Shown: positions 11,149-27,261, counted from the first letter of the stretch. The stretch: DNA of 64,000 nucleotides from Nemania diffusa (GCA_038501195.1 JBBPUQ010000001.1:6138001-6202000); one strand, 5' to 3'. Translations and numbers: made by a program. Notes: generated by a model not told the origin, from the sequence alone.

Positions 11149-11456
11149 TATTAATAAAACTTTTTATATATATATATATAAAAAAATTTAAAGTAATTTA
11201 TAAAGTTTAAAGTTTATTTTTAAGTTTTAAAGTTTTATATTAATTTATATATATATTTTACAAAAAAAAATATAATTAAAAAAATTATATATAAGTTATT
11301 TATATATATATATTTATAAAACTTGTAAATTTTATAAATTTTAATAAGTTTTTATATTTTTTATTTATTTAAGTATTTAATAAAAGTTTTAATTTAAGCT
11401 TTAATTATATATATTTAATATATATATATAAGTTTTATTAAATTATTAATTTAATA
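11149..11456. mobile_element. Solo LTR, 308 bp, family D, nested in the left LTR of element A
   Basis: Matches both LTRs of the 42.7-kb element along its full 308 bp, beginning TATTAATAAAAC (TGTTAGTAAAAC in the 42657 copy) and ending TTTAATA (TTCAACA in the 48567 copy). It is bounded by a perfect TAAAT duplication (11144-11148 and 11457-11461). Removing the 308 bp plus one TAAAT restores collinearity with the uninterrupted right LTR of element A. No internal region is present, so this is a solo LTR left by LTR-LTR recombination. It is far more A+T-saturated than its relatives. Confidence 0.85.
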
Positions 11457-14400
11457 TAAATTTTAATTTATAATTAATAAAATAAATATAAAAGTTAATA
11501 ATTTATATAAATTATTATATTATTTTTTTTAAAAATTAAAAGTTTAATATAAATTAAATTAAAATTAATTAAATATAATATTTAAATTTAATTTTATTAT
11601 TTAAATTAAATATTTTATTATTATTTTTATAATTTTTTATAAAATATTAAATATTATTAAAATTATAATTTTTTTATAAAATTTAACATTGTAATTTTTT
11701 AGTTTTATTAAAAGTTTTTAATTTTAATATTTAATTTATTTTAAATTTTAATTTATTATTAATTTTTTTAATTAATAATAAAATTTATAATTATTATAAT
11801 AATAAATTATTATTTATTTTATTTAATTTATTTATATAAAATAAATTTTTTTTTTATATAAATTTAATATATTTAATTTATAATTATATTTTATTTATTT
11901 AAAAATTTTAAATAATTTAAAATATTATAAATTAAAATAAATTATTAAAATATATATTAAAAAACTTTTTTAAAATAAAAATATTTTAATATATTTAAAA
12001 AAATTAATAAATTTTTATTTTTTATTAATTTAAATTTTTTATTTTTTTTATATAGTTTTAATAATTTTATATATAAATTTTTAAATTTATTATATTTAAT
12101 TAATTAATTTTTATATTTATTTAATTTATTTATTTATAAAATTTTTTTTTTAAATATAAAAATTAAATAATTTTAAAATTTAGTTTTAAATATTGTTTTT
12201 AAAAATAATATATTAATTATTAAATATTATAAAAAGTTATAAATAAAATTTAAATTTAATAAATATATATTTTAATTATTTTAATATTTATTTATATAAA
12301 AATATAATTTTTAATTTAAATTATAATTTGTTTTTTTTATAATATTTTATATTTATAAATAATAAATATTACTTTATTTATATTTAATATTTATTAATAA
12401 ATTTAATATTTTTATAAATTTTAAAATAAATAATTTAATATTATTAAAAAATTAAATATTTAATATATTAAAAATATAATATAATATATAATAATATTTT
12501 AATATTAATTTTTTTATATTATTTATTTTTTAATTAAATAAAATAATAATAATTTTATTAAATTTATTAATAAATATTTAAATATAATTATATTTATATT
12601 AATTTAAAAATATATTTTTATTATTTATTATTATATATTTTTAAATATTTTATAATATAAATATTAAATATAATAATTTAAAAGTTTTTTTTTTATTTTT
12701 TTATTATATTTATATTTATAACAATTATTAATATATTAATATAATTTTATTTTAATATTTATATTAATTTATTTTAACTTTAATATATTATTAATATTAA
12801 TTTATATATTTTTTATAATAAAATAATTTAAAAAAAATTATTTTATTTATAATAATTTTTAATATTATAATTTTTTTATTATAATTTTTTAAATTTTAAA
12901 TTATATTTTTTTTAAAATTAAATTAATAAAATTTATATTTTTTATAATTAATATTTTAATTTTAATAAATTAAAAAACAGTTATAATATTTTTAATTATA
13001 TTTAATTTAATAAATATAAAAGTTTTTTTTTTTATTTTTAAATTTTAATTATTAATAAATTAATTATTTTTTAAAAAAATATATTAATTATAATATTTTT
13101 TTTTTTTATTTATATTAAAAAATAATATTAAAATTATTTAAAAAATTTATTTATTTAATTTATTTTATTAAAATAACTTTTTTAATTAATTAATAAATTA
13201 ATATTTAATAATTAATAATTATTTAAAATTATATATTTAATAATTTAAAATAATAATATTTAAAAATTTATATTATTATTAATATTTTTTAATTTTAAAT
13301 TAAATAAATTTATTTATATAAAATTATAATTTTTAAAAAATAATTAATAAATTTTTATTTATTAGTTTTTTATTTTTATTAAATAGTTTTTTTAATTAAA
13401 TTATATAAAATATTTATTTTAATATATATTAAAATTTTAAATTAAAATAAAACTAATATTAAAATTAATATAATTAATTTTTTTTTATTTTAAAAATTTT
13501 TTATTATTTTAATTTTAATTTTTATTTATAATTTTTTTTTTATAATTATATAAATAATTTAAAAATATTATTAATATAATAAATAAATATTTTTATAAAG
13601 TTATAAAATTTTAAAAATAATTAAATTAATATTATAGTTTTAAAATTTTTAAATTTTTAATTTAAAATTAATTTAATTTTTTTTAAATTTATTTTAATAT
13701 TTTAATTAATTTTTAAAAATTATATTTAAATAATTAATTATAATAATTTTAAAATAAAATTAATAAATATATTTTTAAAAATTAATTTTATATAAATAAT
13801 ATATTATTTTTTTATATTATTTTTTATATTTTAAAACTTTATTAAAATAAATTAAAATATTATTAATATATATTTTAATAAATTAATTAAATAAATTATA
13901 AAATTAAATATTAATAAAATTTTATTATTATATAAGTTTTATTTCTAAATTAAATAATAAAACTATTTAATAAAAAGTTTTTAATTTAATTTAAAATATT
14001 ATTAAAAAATAAAATTTAACTATTAATAATAATTAATTAAAAGTTTTAATAATATTAAATTTAAAATATATTTTTAATTTATAATAATTAAATAATATAT
14101 TTTTAAAATTAAAAATTTAAATAATTTAATTTTTTAAAAATTAATTTTTTTATTAAAAATTAATATAAAATTTTTTATTAATTAAATAAAATTTAAATAT
14201 AAATAAAATAAATATTATATTTAAGTTTATATTTAATTTAATAAATTTTAATTTTAATATTTTTTTATTTTTTATTTTTAAAAAAAATATATTAAATTAA
14301 TTTATAATATTATTAAAAGTTATTATTTTTAAATTTATTATTAAATTTTAAAACTATATTATAATTAAATTAAAATAATAATATTTTATTAATTAAATTT

Positions 14401-16299
14401 TAAAAATTTTTTTTTTAAATAAATTAATTTTTTAAATATTAATTATTTTATTATTTTAATATATTTTAATAAAATAATAATTATAAAAAGAAATTATATA
14501 AAAATAAAAATATTATTAAATTAAATTAATTATTTATATTAATAATTTATTAAAATATTTTATATTAATAGTTAATATAAATTAATTATTATTTAATAAT
14601 TAATATTAATAATTTTTAATTTTTAATTAAAAAAATAATATTTATTAATTTTTAAAATAATTTTTAATATTTAATTTATTTTATTAATTATTTTATTATA
14701 ATAATTAATTAATAATATTAGTTTTTTTAATTTAATAATTTTAGTTTTAAATTATTATTTAATTTTTTAAATTAATTATTAATTAATTAATAAATTAATT
14801 TAAATTTTAATATTATATAAAATAATAATTATAATATTAATTTTATTAATTTTATTTATTTTTTAAATTTTTAAAACTAAAAAGTTTATTAAATTTTAAT
14901 TTGTTATAATTTTTTATTTTTATAAATAATTAATATATTGTTTTTTTTTAAAATATTATATAATTATATGTTTTTTTTTTATAATTAAAATAAATATTAT
15001 TATTTTAATATATTTTTTTTAAATTATTAATTAATTTTTTATATTTATTATTTTAAAAAAAATTAGTTTTTTTTTTTAATTTAATTAAATTTATTATTAA
15101 AATAAATGTTTTTTTTAAAATTAATTATATTTAAAGTTTAATTTTTTTAATTTTATTTAAATAATTATTAATAATTATAAATAATTTTAATAATTTTATT
15201 ATAAAACTTTTTATATATAAAATTTAAATTAATATTAATTTTAAAAATTTTATTATTAAAATTAATATTTAAAGTTTTTATAAAAATTAAATTTATTTTA
15301 ATTTAAATATTTTTATTTTTTAAATAAAACTATTAAAATATAAAATAAATTAATAAATATTTATTTATTTAAAAAGTTTATAATAATATTTAATAAAAAT
15401 TTATTAAATTATTATAATTTAATTTAAATTATAATAAATAATAATTAATATTTAATTTATTTTAATTATATTATTAAATAATTAAATAATAAATTAATAA
15501 TAAATTTTTATTAATTATAAAATAAATTTTTTAAGTTAAAAAAATAAATAATATATTTAATTTTTTTTATTATAAAAAATAGTTTTATTTTTTTTAAATT
15601 TATTAATAAATTTATAAATTTAAATATTAAATTTGTTTTTATTATTAATAAACTTTTTAAAATATTTAATTTTTATTTTAATTTTATTTTAATAAATAAT
15701 ATATTAATTATTAAATTTAATTAAATATTTTTTAAATATAAATTATATAATTATATTATAAAATTAAAAAATAATATTAAAAACTTTTTTAAAAATATTA
15801 TTTTTATATTTATATTTAAAAAATATAATTAAATTAAATCGTTTTTATAATATAATTATTTATTAATAAAAAAAATTAACTTAAATCTTTTATATAATAA
15901 TTAAATTTGATTTAATAATAAAGTTTTTTTTTATTTAAAATTATTGTTATTATTTTAATTTACTATTTTAAATTATTAATATAAACTTAATTTATAAAAT
16001 TTATTTTTATTATTAATAAATTTTATAAATAATAAAATAATAAATAAAATAATAATTAAAATAATATTTAAAATTATAATTAATTAATTAAATAAACTTA
16101 ATTAATTTTTAAATTTAATTTAAAATTTTTAAATAATAATATTTTTTTTAAAAATATAAATAATATATTATATTAATAGTTTTGTTTTAAATATATAATT
16201 AAAATAATTTATTTATTATATATAAATTATATAAAATAAATAATAGTTATATATTTAAATTAAATATTTAATAATAAATAAAAAACAATTTTAAAATAA

Positions 16300-16636
16300 T
16301 ATTATAATTATAAAAAATATAGAAATTACTTAAATAATTTTATTAATTAAAAACTTTAAAAAAAAAAAAAAAACAATTAAATTATATATATATATTATAT
16401 ATAATATATAAATATATAAAATTATAAATAAAGTTATAAATAAAGTTATAAAATTTAATTAAAATTTTTTTAAAGTAAATTTTATAAAGTAAATTTTTTA
16501 AAATAAATTATTTTAAAAATTATAGTTTTTAAAAATTAATAAAAATTACAAAGTTATATTATAATAAAATATATAAATTTTAATTTATAATTAATAAAAT
16601 AAATATAAAAGTTAATAGTTTATATAAATTATTATA
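16300..16636. repeat. Right LTR of element A
   Basis: Uninterrupted copy of the element A terminal repeat. It includes the empty site for the solo-LTR insertion (CTAAAT-type target preserved as ATATATAAATTTTAATTT near 16570). Confidence 0.7.
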
Positions 16637-16641
16637 ATAAA

Positions 16642-18827
16642 TTTAAATATTTATTTAAATAATATATTAATAATTTTTTTTATTATTATTAAAAATAATA
16701 AATTTAAAAATAAATATTTATATAAATTTATAAATATAAGTTTATAAAAATAAATTTATATAAATATTTAATTTTTATTTTAAATAATAAATTTAAATTA
16801 AATAATATTATATTAATAAATATTAATAAATAAAATTAATTTTTATTTTATTTATTTAATTATATTTTTTTATTTTTAATATAATATTAATTAAATTTAG
16901 TTTTATTATTTATAAATAAAAATAAAACTTATATAAAAAAAATTTATAATTTTTAAAAAAAAAAAACTGTTATTATAATTATATATTTATAATTTATAAA
17001 AATTTTTTATTAAAATATATAATTATAAATAAATAATTTAAAACTTTAATTATGATTAAAATAAAATATATTAAAAAAATATATAAAAAAAATATTTTTA
17101 TTTTTATATATTTATATTTAATTAAAAATAATATTAATTTAAAAGTTTTTAATAATTTAAAATAATATTTAAAACTTTTTAATTTAATAAAAAATAATTT
17201 AATTAATTTTAATTTTTTTTTAATAAATTTAAATTAATATTTTTAAAAAAAAACAATTAAATTTTTGTTAATTTTTTAATATATTATTTAAAAAATATAT
17301 TTAATTAAGTTATTTATTTTTTTAATATTTAAATTTTTATTTTTTTTAATTATATTTATTATTTTTTAAAAATTTTAATATATTAAAAATAAATTTATTA
17401 AATAAAAATAATTATAATATTAATTATTAATTTATATTAATAAAAATATATAAATTATATAAATAAAAAATAAAAAGTTAAAATATTTAAAAATAATATT
17501 TATTATTTAAAATTTAAATAAAAAATATTAATTAAATTAATAAAAATAATAAATTTTTACAAAATATTATAAATTATAAAATATTAATAAAAACTTTTAT
17601 TATTAATTATTTTATATTTTTTAAAAATAACTTTTTATATTTTTTATTTTATATTTTTTTTAATAATTTTATATAAATAATATATTTTATTTATATATTT
17701 AAAAAATATATTATTAAAAATAAAATTATATATAAATTTATTTATATTATAAAAAATAAAATATATTATTATTGTTATTTTTAATAAATTTAATTATTTT
17801 TTAATTTTATATTTAAAAATAATATTAATTAATAATTTTATTTTATTTTATTTTTATAATATAATTTATTTATAATTATTTATAAAAAAATATTTATTAA
17901 TATATTAAAAATTAAATTTAAAAAATAATTAAAAATAAAAAAAATAATATTATATATTATAATTAAAAATATTAATAAAATAATTAAATAATTATTTATT
18001 TTTTTTAAATTTTTTTTTTAAATTATATTTTTATTATTTTTAATAAATAAATATATTTTTTATTTTTATAATATTATTATAATATTAAAATAAAACAATA
18101 ATAAAAAATAATAAAATATAAAATTAAAAAATTTATTAAATTTATATATATTTATATATAATTTTAATATTTTTTTTAAAAATATATATAAATAAAAATA
18201 AAAAAATAAAAATAAAAAAAATAAATTTTTTTTTTTTTTTTTAATTTAAAATTAAAAACTAATATAATAAATTTAAATAAAAAAAATAATAAAAACTTAT
18301 AATAAATTAAAATTTAATATTTTTTTTTTATAGATTTTTTTATTTAATAAAAATTAAAAAATTAAAAAATATTTTTTTTTTTAATTATTAAAAACTTTTT
18401 TTAATTAATTTATTAATTTTTTAAAAATTTTTAAAAATTTTATTTATTAATATTAAGTTTTATAATTTTATAAAATAATTAAATAGTTTTTTTTAAAATT
18501 TTTAAATAATTTATATTTTTTAAATTAATATTTTAATAATAATTATTAATATTTTAATTTATTAATTTTTTAATTTATATATAAATTATTATTTAATTAT
18601 TTATTTAATTAAATTTTTTTAAATTAAATAAATTTTAAAAAAAAAATTGCATTTTTTTTTATTTAATTAATTTATAAAAATTATTTATTAATTATATAAT
18701 TAATAATTTTTTTTTATTAAAATTTATTATTATTTTTAATAAATTTTAATTATAATATAATTATTATATACTTTTTTTTTATTTTTTTATTTTTTTATTT
18801 TTTTTTTAAATTAAATAATTTTTTAAA

Positions 18828-18858
<31 letters not shown>

Positions 18859-20785
18859 TAAATAATTTTATTAATATATTTTTTTTTTTAAAATATTTAA
18901 AACTATATATAATATTTTTATTATTATTATATTTTTTTTTAATAATTATTTTTATATATATAATTAAAATATTATTTTTTTATTTAATTAAAATGTTTTT
19001 AAGTTTTATTATTTTATATATTTTTTTAAATTTTAAAAACTTTTTTATTTTAAAACTAATAATTTAATTTAATTTATAAATAATAAAATTTATAATTTAA
19101 AACTTTTTAAAGTTTAAAAATATATAAATATATAAAAAAACTATTAATTTATATAATTTTTTTATTAATATTATTATATTATAAATTTTTAATATTTTTT
19201 TATTTAAACTTTTTATTTTCTTTTTATTTTTTTATTATAATTAAAAAAACTTTTAATTTTAATATTATTTTTTATATATTATATATTAAAATAAATTAAA
19301 ATAATTTTTAAAACAAATATATTTATAATTTTATTTATAATTACTATTATTTTAAAAGTTTTTATATTTAATAATTTAATATTTTTAATATTATTTTTTA
19401 TAAAATATATAAATATTAATTTATTTAATTTAAACTATATAAAAAAACTAAAATATAGCTTTTTTTAAAATATGTTTTAATTTTTAAATATATTAATAAA
19501 ATTTATAAAAATTATAAATTTATAATTTAAAAAGTTTAATATATTTAATATTATAATAATTTAATAATTAATTAATTTAAAACAAATAAATAAATTATTA
19601 AATTAAAATTAAATATTTATTTTAATAATAATAAAATTAAATTTATTATTAAATTTAATATATTTATTAAATTTATAAATTAATATATTAAAAAATTTAA
19701 TAAAAAAAAAAATAATTTAATAATAAATAATATTTTTAATAATAAACAAAGTTTTTTTTTATATATATATATTAAAATTTTTTAATTATATATATAATAT
19801 TTTTAAATATTTTAATAAATATATAATATATAATATAATATTTTAAAAAGTTATATTTTATTTTAATTATTAATATTTATTATATTAATTAATAAAAAAT
19901 AAAACTATTATATAATATATAAATAAAAATTATAAAAAAAACTATTATTAATTTTATATATTATTAAAAAATTTATTAATTTTATTATAATAATATTTTA
20001 AATAAAATTTTTATTATTTAAATTTTTTTTTTTTTTTTATAAATATTTAAAATTTTTTAATTATTTAATAATTTTATATTTATAATTTTAAGTTTTTTTA
20101 TTTTTAACTTAATTATTATTTAATTTATAATTAATTTATTTTTTTTTATTATTTTTTTTTATAATTTTATTAAATTTTTTTTTTAATTTTAAATTATTAA
20201 TAATTTATTTTATAATTTATATATTTTTTTTAAAATTTATTAACTTTTAATATTTTTTTTTATTTTTAATAAATTTATTAAATTTGTTTATATAAAAAAT
20301 ATTTTTAAATTTAATATTATTTAAATTTTTTAATTTATATTTATTATTAATAAAAACTTTTTTAATTTAATAAAAATTATATTATTTATAAAAAAGTTTT
20401 TTATTATTACTTATATTAATTTTGAATTTTTAATTATATAAAAATATATATATATAGTTTTTTTAATTATTTTTTAATTTTATAAATATTTTATTAATTT
20501 TTATTTTTAGCTTTTTTTTATTTTTTTTATAAAATAATTTAATAAATTTTTTTAATATTTTTTTTTTAATATTTTATTTAATAAATTTTTATTATAATTA
20601 TATTTTTTATATTTTTAATTTTATTTTATTATAAAACTTTTTATAAAAATATAATATTTTATATAAATATAATAAATAGTTTTTTATAAATTAATTTATA
20701 AATATTATATTTATAATATTATTAAATTAATTTATTTAATTTTTTATTATAATATTAATTAATTTTATTAAATTTAAATTTAAAA
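16642..20785. other. A+T-saturated DNA, no feature resolved
   Basis: About 4.1 kb of nearly pure A+T between elements A and B. Many homopolymer runs, no coding frame, no confident internal repeat. Presumably old repeat DNA. Confidence 0.5.
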
Positions 20786-20790
20786 AAAAA

Positions 20791-21027
20791 TGTTGTATAA
20801 AGTTTATAAAAAAAACAAAGCTTTCAATAAATAAAGCTATATTATATAAAAAATCTACAAATAAAAAAAAAAAGAAAAAAGTTAGAAATTTTTCTATAAA
20901 AGAATTGTTTATATATATATATATAAAACAGTTTAAAATAGCAGTAAGTAAAGTTATTTATTTAGTTAAGCAATAAAACTACTTAATTTATTTAAATAAT
21001 TAAGTTAATATTAACTAACTATAATTA
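20791..21027. repeat. Left LTR of element B
   Basis: 237 bp; keeps the canonical TG start. Collinear without net length change with 27262-27498. Confidence 0.82.
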
Positions 21028-24000
21028 CTTTTTTTTTAAAAAAAAATAGTTCGTTTATAAATTATAAAAATTAAATATATAAGCTTTAATTAATTGTTTT
21101 TTAATAAAAAAAAAATCGCTTTAAATATTTATTATATTATTAATTGCTAAGCTTTTTTTTTTTTAAATTATAATATAGTTTTTTTATATATTAATATTGC
21201 TGCTTTTTTTAATATTATATTTTAAGTATATTTTTTACATGCTTTTTTTTTTTTTTGTAAAATTAACAAATTGTTATTTTTGTATAGTTTTTTAATAATA
21301 TTATTTTAAACTATTTATAACTAATTATTTAACTTTAATAAAAGTTTAATTATATTTGAATTGTTATTATTAAATTTTTTTAATAATATAAAGCTATTTT
21401 AAAAGTTTTTAATATAATATTATTTATTGTTAATATTTTAGCTTTTTTAATTAATTTAATATTATAGTTTTTAATAATATAGTTATATTATATATATTTT
21501 TTTTATTTTAAATTTTTTTTTGCTTTTAAGTTTAAATATTTTATTTTTAAAATTATTACTTTTTTAATTTATTAATAAATTGTTCAAATATTTTTGTAAT
21601 TAATTAATATAGTATTAATTAGTTATTTTTTATAAAAAAAAAACTTATAGTATAAATATATCGCTATTTTTTTTTAAAATTTTATATATTTGTTATATTA
21701 TTAAATAATTAAACTTATTTAAAAGTTTATTAATTATTTAAAACTATTGTTTTTTTAGTATAAATATATAATTGTTTATATTAAAATCGGAGTTTTAATA
21801 CTTTTTATTAGTTTATATAATTATATAATGTTATATATACTTTAGTTTTTTTTTTGCAAAATTTATAAATTATATAATTTTTTATATTTTATTTTAAATA
21901 TTAAGTTGTAATATTTTTTTAACTATTAGTAAATTTCTTAGCTTTTTTTAAACTATACAATTTTTTTAGTTAAAATAAAATAGTATTAAAAAATTTATTT
22001 TAATTTTATAAAAAAATAGTTTTATAAACTTATAAAGTAATAATGTTTATATATAATTTATTACAAAAGTTTGTTTAAATTAATTGTTTTAATAATAATT
22101 AATATAAAGTTAAAACTGCTAATTTAAATATTTATTTATAATTTTAATTTATTTTATAATTTTATAATAACTTATAAACATTAAAATATATTAAACTTTT
22201 ATAATTTTATATAATTTGTTTATAAAAGTAAATATAAATTGAGGTTTTTTATTAAAAGTTATTATAATTAATACTTTAAAAACTTTAAAAAAACTTTTGT
22301 AATATATTTATATAGCATTTTTTACAATTATTTATAAAATATATAATATAATTTATACTTTTTTTTTTAATCGATTTATTATAATTAATATATTATTATA
22401 ACTATATTTATTTTTAAATATTTATTTAAAATTTATAACTAAATACTTTTAAATATAGTTTAAAATAAAAAAAAAAGTTAACTTATTAAATATTTTATTA
22501 TATAAAACTTTTGCAAAATAATATTTTATATAATTAAAAATGTATATATTGTAATATTTTTTAAACTTAAGCTATTAATAGTGTTTTATAAAAAATTTGT
22601 ATGTTTTTTTTTTTTTTAAATATATAGTAAATATTTTATTATATACTTTTTAAATAAATTAAATATATAAATATAAAAAGTTAAAAATTATAAATTTTTT
22701 ATTATAAATAATTAAATTATTAATTAATTGTTATAAGTTATTTTTATTAGTAAAAGTTTTTTTGTAGTAGATTTTTATATTAAAGTTTCTTTTGTTTTTT
22801 TTAAATATTTTTGCAATCAGTTAAAAACTTAATAAAACTTTTATATTTTTTTATAACTTTATAATAAATAACTTAATTTAAAATATTATTTATATAAATA
22901 TATTATAAACTATATTATTTAATAGTTAAAAAATTGTTAAATATTTCTGTATTTTTTTCTTTTTTTTTTATATAATGAAGTTTTTATGCTTTTTTGTTAA
23001 AATATTAATTAATACATTTTTTTTTTTAAAACAGTAAATAATATAAAAGTTATATTTTATAAATAGTTTTATTTATTTTATTTGTTATATATTTAAATAT
23101 TATTTTTAACTAAAATGTTTTAAAGTTTAATAATTTGTTATTATTAAAAAAAGTTTAATATAACTATTAATTAATTTGAGTTGCTATTTTTTAAAAGCTA
23201 AAAATATTATAAGTATTTTTTTATTAAAAATTTTATAATTTAATTTAATATTATATAAAGTTTTAAAATAATATATAATAAAATATTAGTTATTTTTATA
23301 CTTTTAAAATAAAATATTTATAGCTATATTATTAAAAATATTAGTTTTAATTTTAATAAATAAACTATATTTATAATATTATAATATTAAATAAAATATA
23401 AAAGCTTTTTTTAATTATAAAAATATTTAGTTATATTTGTTAATTTATAAAAAAGCTATTTTTTTTTTTGTTAGTTATATTATAGAATTAGTAATTTAAT
23501 TATAATTTTTTACAAACTTTTTATAAAAATTACAAAACTTTAAAAAAAACTATATTTTTTTTATAGTTATAAAAACTTTTTAATTTTTTATTACTTTTAC
23601 TTTAGCTAAGTTAATTTAAATATTGTTTATATTAATAATATATTTTAAAAATTTAATTTTTATAATATAAAATTTAGATTTTTTTAAATTTATTTGAAGT
23701 TTTATAACATATAATTGTTGCAGTATTATTTATATATATTTTTAATAATTTTCTAAATTAATTAAATAAATAAATATATTGTTTATATATATATTGTAAA
23801 AATTATTTAAATAATCAAATAATATATTGTTAATATATTTTTAAAATATAACAAAGCTATTAATAAAATTAAACAGAAATATTTTATATTTAAAAAATTT
23901 ATAATAAATATAAAAAATTATTAAGTTTTTTTATTTAAGTTTTATATATATTTAATTAAATGTTTATTTTATATTTAGTTTAATAAATATATTAATTTTA

Positions 24001-27000
24001 AAAAGTTATAATAATATTTTTTTAATTAAAAATAAAAAATACTTGTTTTTTTTTGTTAATTTGTTAAATTTTTAATAATTTATATAAAATTTAAACTTTT
24101 TTTTTAGTTTTTTTATAAATAATATAAAAAAAACATAAAATATATTATTAAGCTTAATAAATTCTTTATATAAATTATCGATTAAATATTTATAAACAGC
24201 TTTTAATTTATTTAATAATATTTTATATAAAAAGCTATATCGGAAATTATTAAAGGTTTTATTTTCGATAAATTTTATTTTATAATTTATTTTAAGCTAA
24301 TAAAACAAAAAAATATTAAAGTCTATTTTATTAAATATATATAACAAGTTGTAATATTTTTTAAAAATTACTTATAAAACTTTTTTATAAAGCTTTTTTT
24401 TTTTTTTATTAAAAAAGGCTTTTTTTTTGTTATTAATAAATTTATCGATTTTATAAATAGTTATAATTTGTATTTTTTATATAAAGTTATTATATAAAAC
24501 TATTATATTAAATATAGCTATAATAATATTAGTTATTTTTATCAAAAGTTTAACTTTATATTATTTTAGTCCGTTTTATTATATTTTGTAAAAATTTAAA
24601 CTATTAGCTTTTTAATATAAAGCAATTTTTTTGTTTTTTTTTTTAAGTTTTTTTTTTTTTTAGCTTTATAAAAAAAATTAAACTATTATTTAAGTTATAT
24701 TATATTTTAGCTATATTTTTTTTAATAAAATTAAATTGTTTAATAATTAAAATTTAAAATGCTGTTTAATTTTTTTTAACGTTTTTTTATTAATGTAGTT
24801 ATTGTTTTTTTTTTTAAAAAGTTTTATATTTTAATAGTTAGTATTTATTTAATACTTAAAGCTTATAAGCTATATTTCTGCTTAATTTATATTTAAGTTT
24901 TAGTTAAAATATTAATTAAAAAAATAACTAAATAAAAATATTAGTTTATATTTTCAGCAGTTAAAAAATATATTATGTTTTTAAAACTAAAATTTTTTAA
25001 TAATTATTTTATATATTTAAAAAAATATTACTACTAAAAATATATTTTTAAATCTTTTTTTTTATATTTATAAAAATATTAATAAAGCAGTTTTAATACT
25101 TTATTTTTTTTTACTGTTATATTTAAAAATTAATTAAAAGCAAAATTAAATAATTATAAAAAAGTTTAATACTTTTATATTTTTTTTTATAAATAATATA
25201 TTTATATTTATATATATATCTGCTTTTATATTTTTAAAAAAATCTTTAATAGTTAATAAAAGTTTATTGTTATTTATAATATATATATATAATAAAAATT
25301 GTTTTTTTAAATATTTATTTATTAAATTTAATTTATTATTTATATAATTTTTTTATAATATTTTTTTTAAACAGAAGTTTAGCTTATTTAAAATTACTTT
25401 TTTAATATTTTATTTTTTTTAGTTTTTTTTATAATATTTTTTAAAACTTTTGCTTTATTATAAAAACTAACAAATATAGTTACAATATTTTATAAACATA
25501 TTTTTTTTTTAGTATTATTTAATAAGCAGTTTTTTAAAATATATTTTTTTTATTAATAGTTAAAATATTTGCTTTTTTTTGTTAGCTTTAACAATTTAGA
25601 GTTATTTAAAATGTTATAGCTTTAAATTATTGAAGTTTTAATATTATTGTTGCTAGTTTTAATATTACTGTTTTTATTACTAGTAATACTTTTTAAAAAG
25701 TTATTAATATTACTATAAATAATATATTAATTAAACTTGCTTATATTATTAAAAAAAGTTAACTAATTAGTTTTATATTTAATATTATATTTTTTATTAT
25801 TTATATATATTTAATAAGCTAATTAAATATAAAGTTTAATATATTAGTTAAAAAAAACATTATTATTTAAATAAATAGAAAAAATATTTAATAGCTTATT
25901 AAACAATTTATTTTTAAAATACTTTTTTTATTTTTTTTTTTTTAATTTAGTTTTTTTAGTTAATTAAACAAAGTTAGTTTTAAAATTAGAAAAAATAGCT
26001 AAAATATAATTATTAAAATCGAAAAATTTCTATTTTAATTTAAACTTTTTATTAATATTTATATTTTTATAGCTTTTTTTTAAATAGTTAAAAAGTGCTT
26101 TAATAATAGTTAATTAATTAAAATAGCTTTTAATTAAATATAAAAGTAAATATTTAACAACTTTATTACTAATATGAGCTTTAATATTAGTTATTTTTAT
26201 AGTATTATTAACAAACTAATTTTTGTTAATAATTAGTCGACTTTTTATAATATATAGTTATATTTTAAATTTAATATTGTTTTTGTTTTTATTATTATAA
26301 AAAACAAATATAAATATTTTAACTAATTTACAAAATTTTCTATTTGTTTAAATAAATTTTAAAATATTACTTTTATAAAAAAATAAATTAACAATATATT
26401 AATTAATTTTATTTAATAGTTTTTAAATATAGTTATATTTAATAATAGCTGTTTTTAACTTTTAAAACAAATAATTAATAGTTTATTTAAAATAAAAGTT
26501 AAAAATAAATCTTTTTTTATTATTTTTTATTAAACAATTTAATTGTTTTTTTTTATTAACTATAATTTTGTTAAACTTTTTAGTTTAATTAACAAAAGTT
26601 TTTATATATTAAATAAATAATATAACTAAATTATATAAGTTTTTAATTTATTATTAATATATTATTATTATTAAAAATTTAATTTTTATTTTTTAAAACA
26701 AAATATTAAAATATTTAATTAAATTAATAAAAACATTTTCGTTAATTAATCTGTTAAATTTAAACTAGATTTTTTTTTTTAACAAAATAATAAAAATAAA
26801 AAAAAAAGCAATTTTATTAAGTTTATATAGTTTAGCAATATATTTTTTTAATAAATAGTTAGTTTTTTAAAAAAAGTTTTTTTAGTTTAAAATATAATAT
26901 TTATATATAAAAAAAAAGTTTTATATTTAGTTCTAAAAACTTTTTATTAAAAAAGCTAAAATAATTAGTTTATTGTTATTTTTAGTTTTTATAATAACTA

Positions 27001-27261
27001 AAGTGTTTTAACTAAGTTTTTTAAAGTATATTTAAGTATTAATTTTTATATAAAAAATTAAAAAAAGCTGCTTATTATTTATAATTGTAAATAGTTATAA
27101 TTTATTAAAAATTAAATTAATTTGTTTTTTAATTTATTATTTAAAAACAGCATACTTTTTAAATATTGGTATTATTACAGCAATTAGTTATAGTTTGATT
27201 TTTTTATAAAAAATATTTAAAAGTAGTTTTTATATTTTATAAATATAAGTAATTTATAGAT

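Larger units (their letters stand above)
10863..16636. mobile_element. RIP-mutated LTR retroelement A, about 5.8 kb
   Basis: Flanked by direct repeats at 10863-11519 (about 344 bp once a later 313-bp insertion is removed) and 16300-16636 (337 bp), which share long collinear stretches (for example GTTATAAATAAAGTTATAAA). Both copies begin TA and end TA, as TG...CA ends would after RIP. A five-base ATAAA stands on each outer side (10858-10862 and 16637-16641), a candidate target duplication, although such matches are cheap in A+T DNA. The interior is saturated, with no readable gag or pol, so the superfamily is unknown. Its left LTR is interrupted by a solo LTR of another family, so it is older than that insertion. 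Confidence 0.7.
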
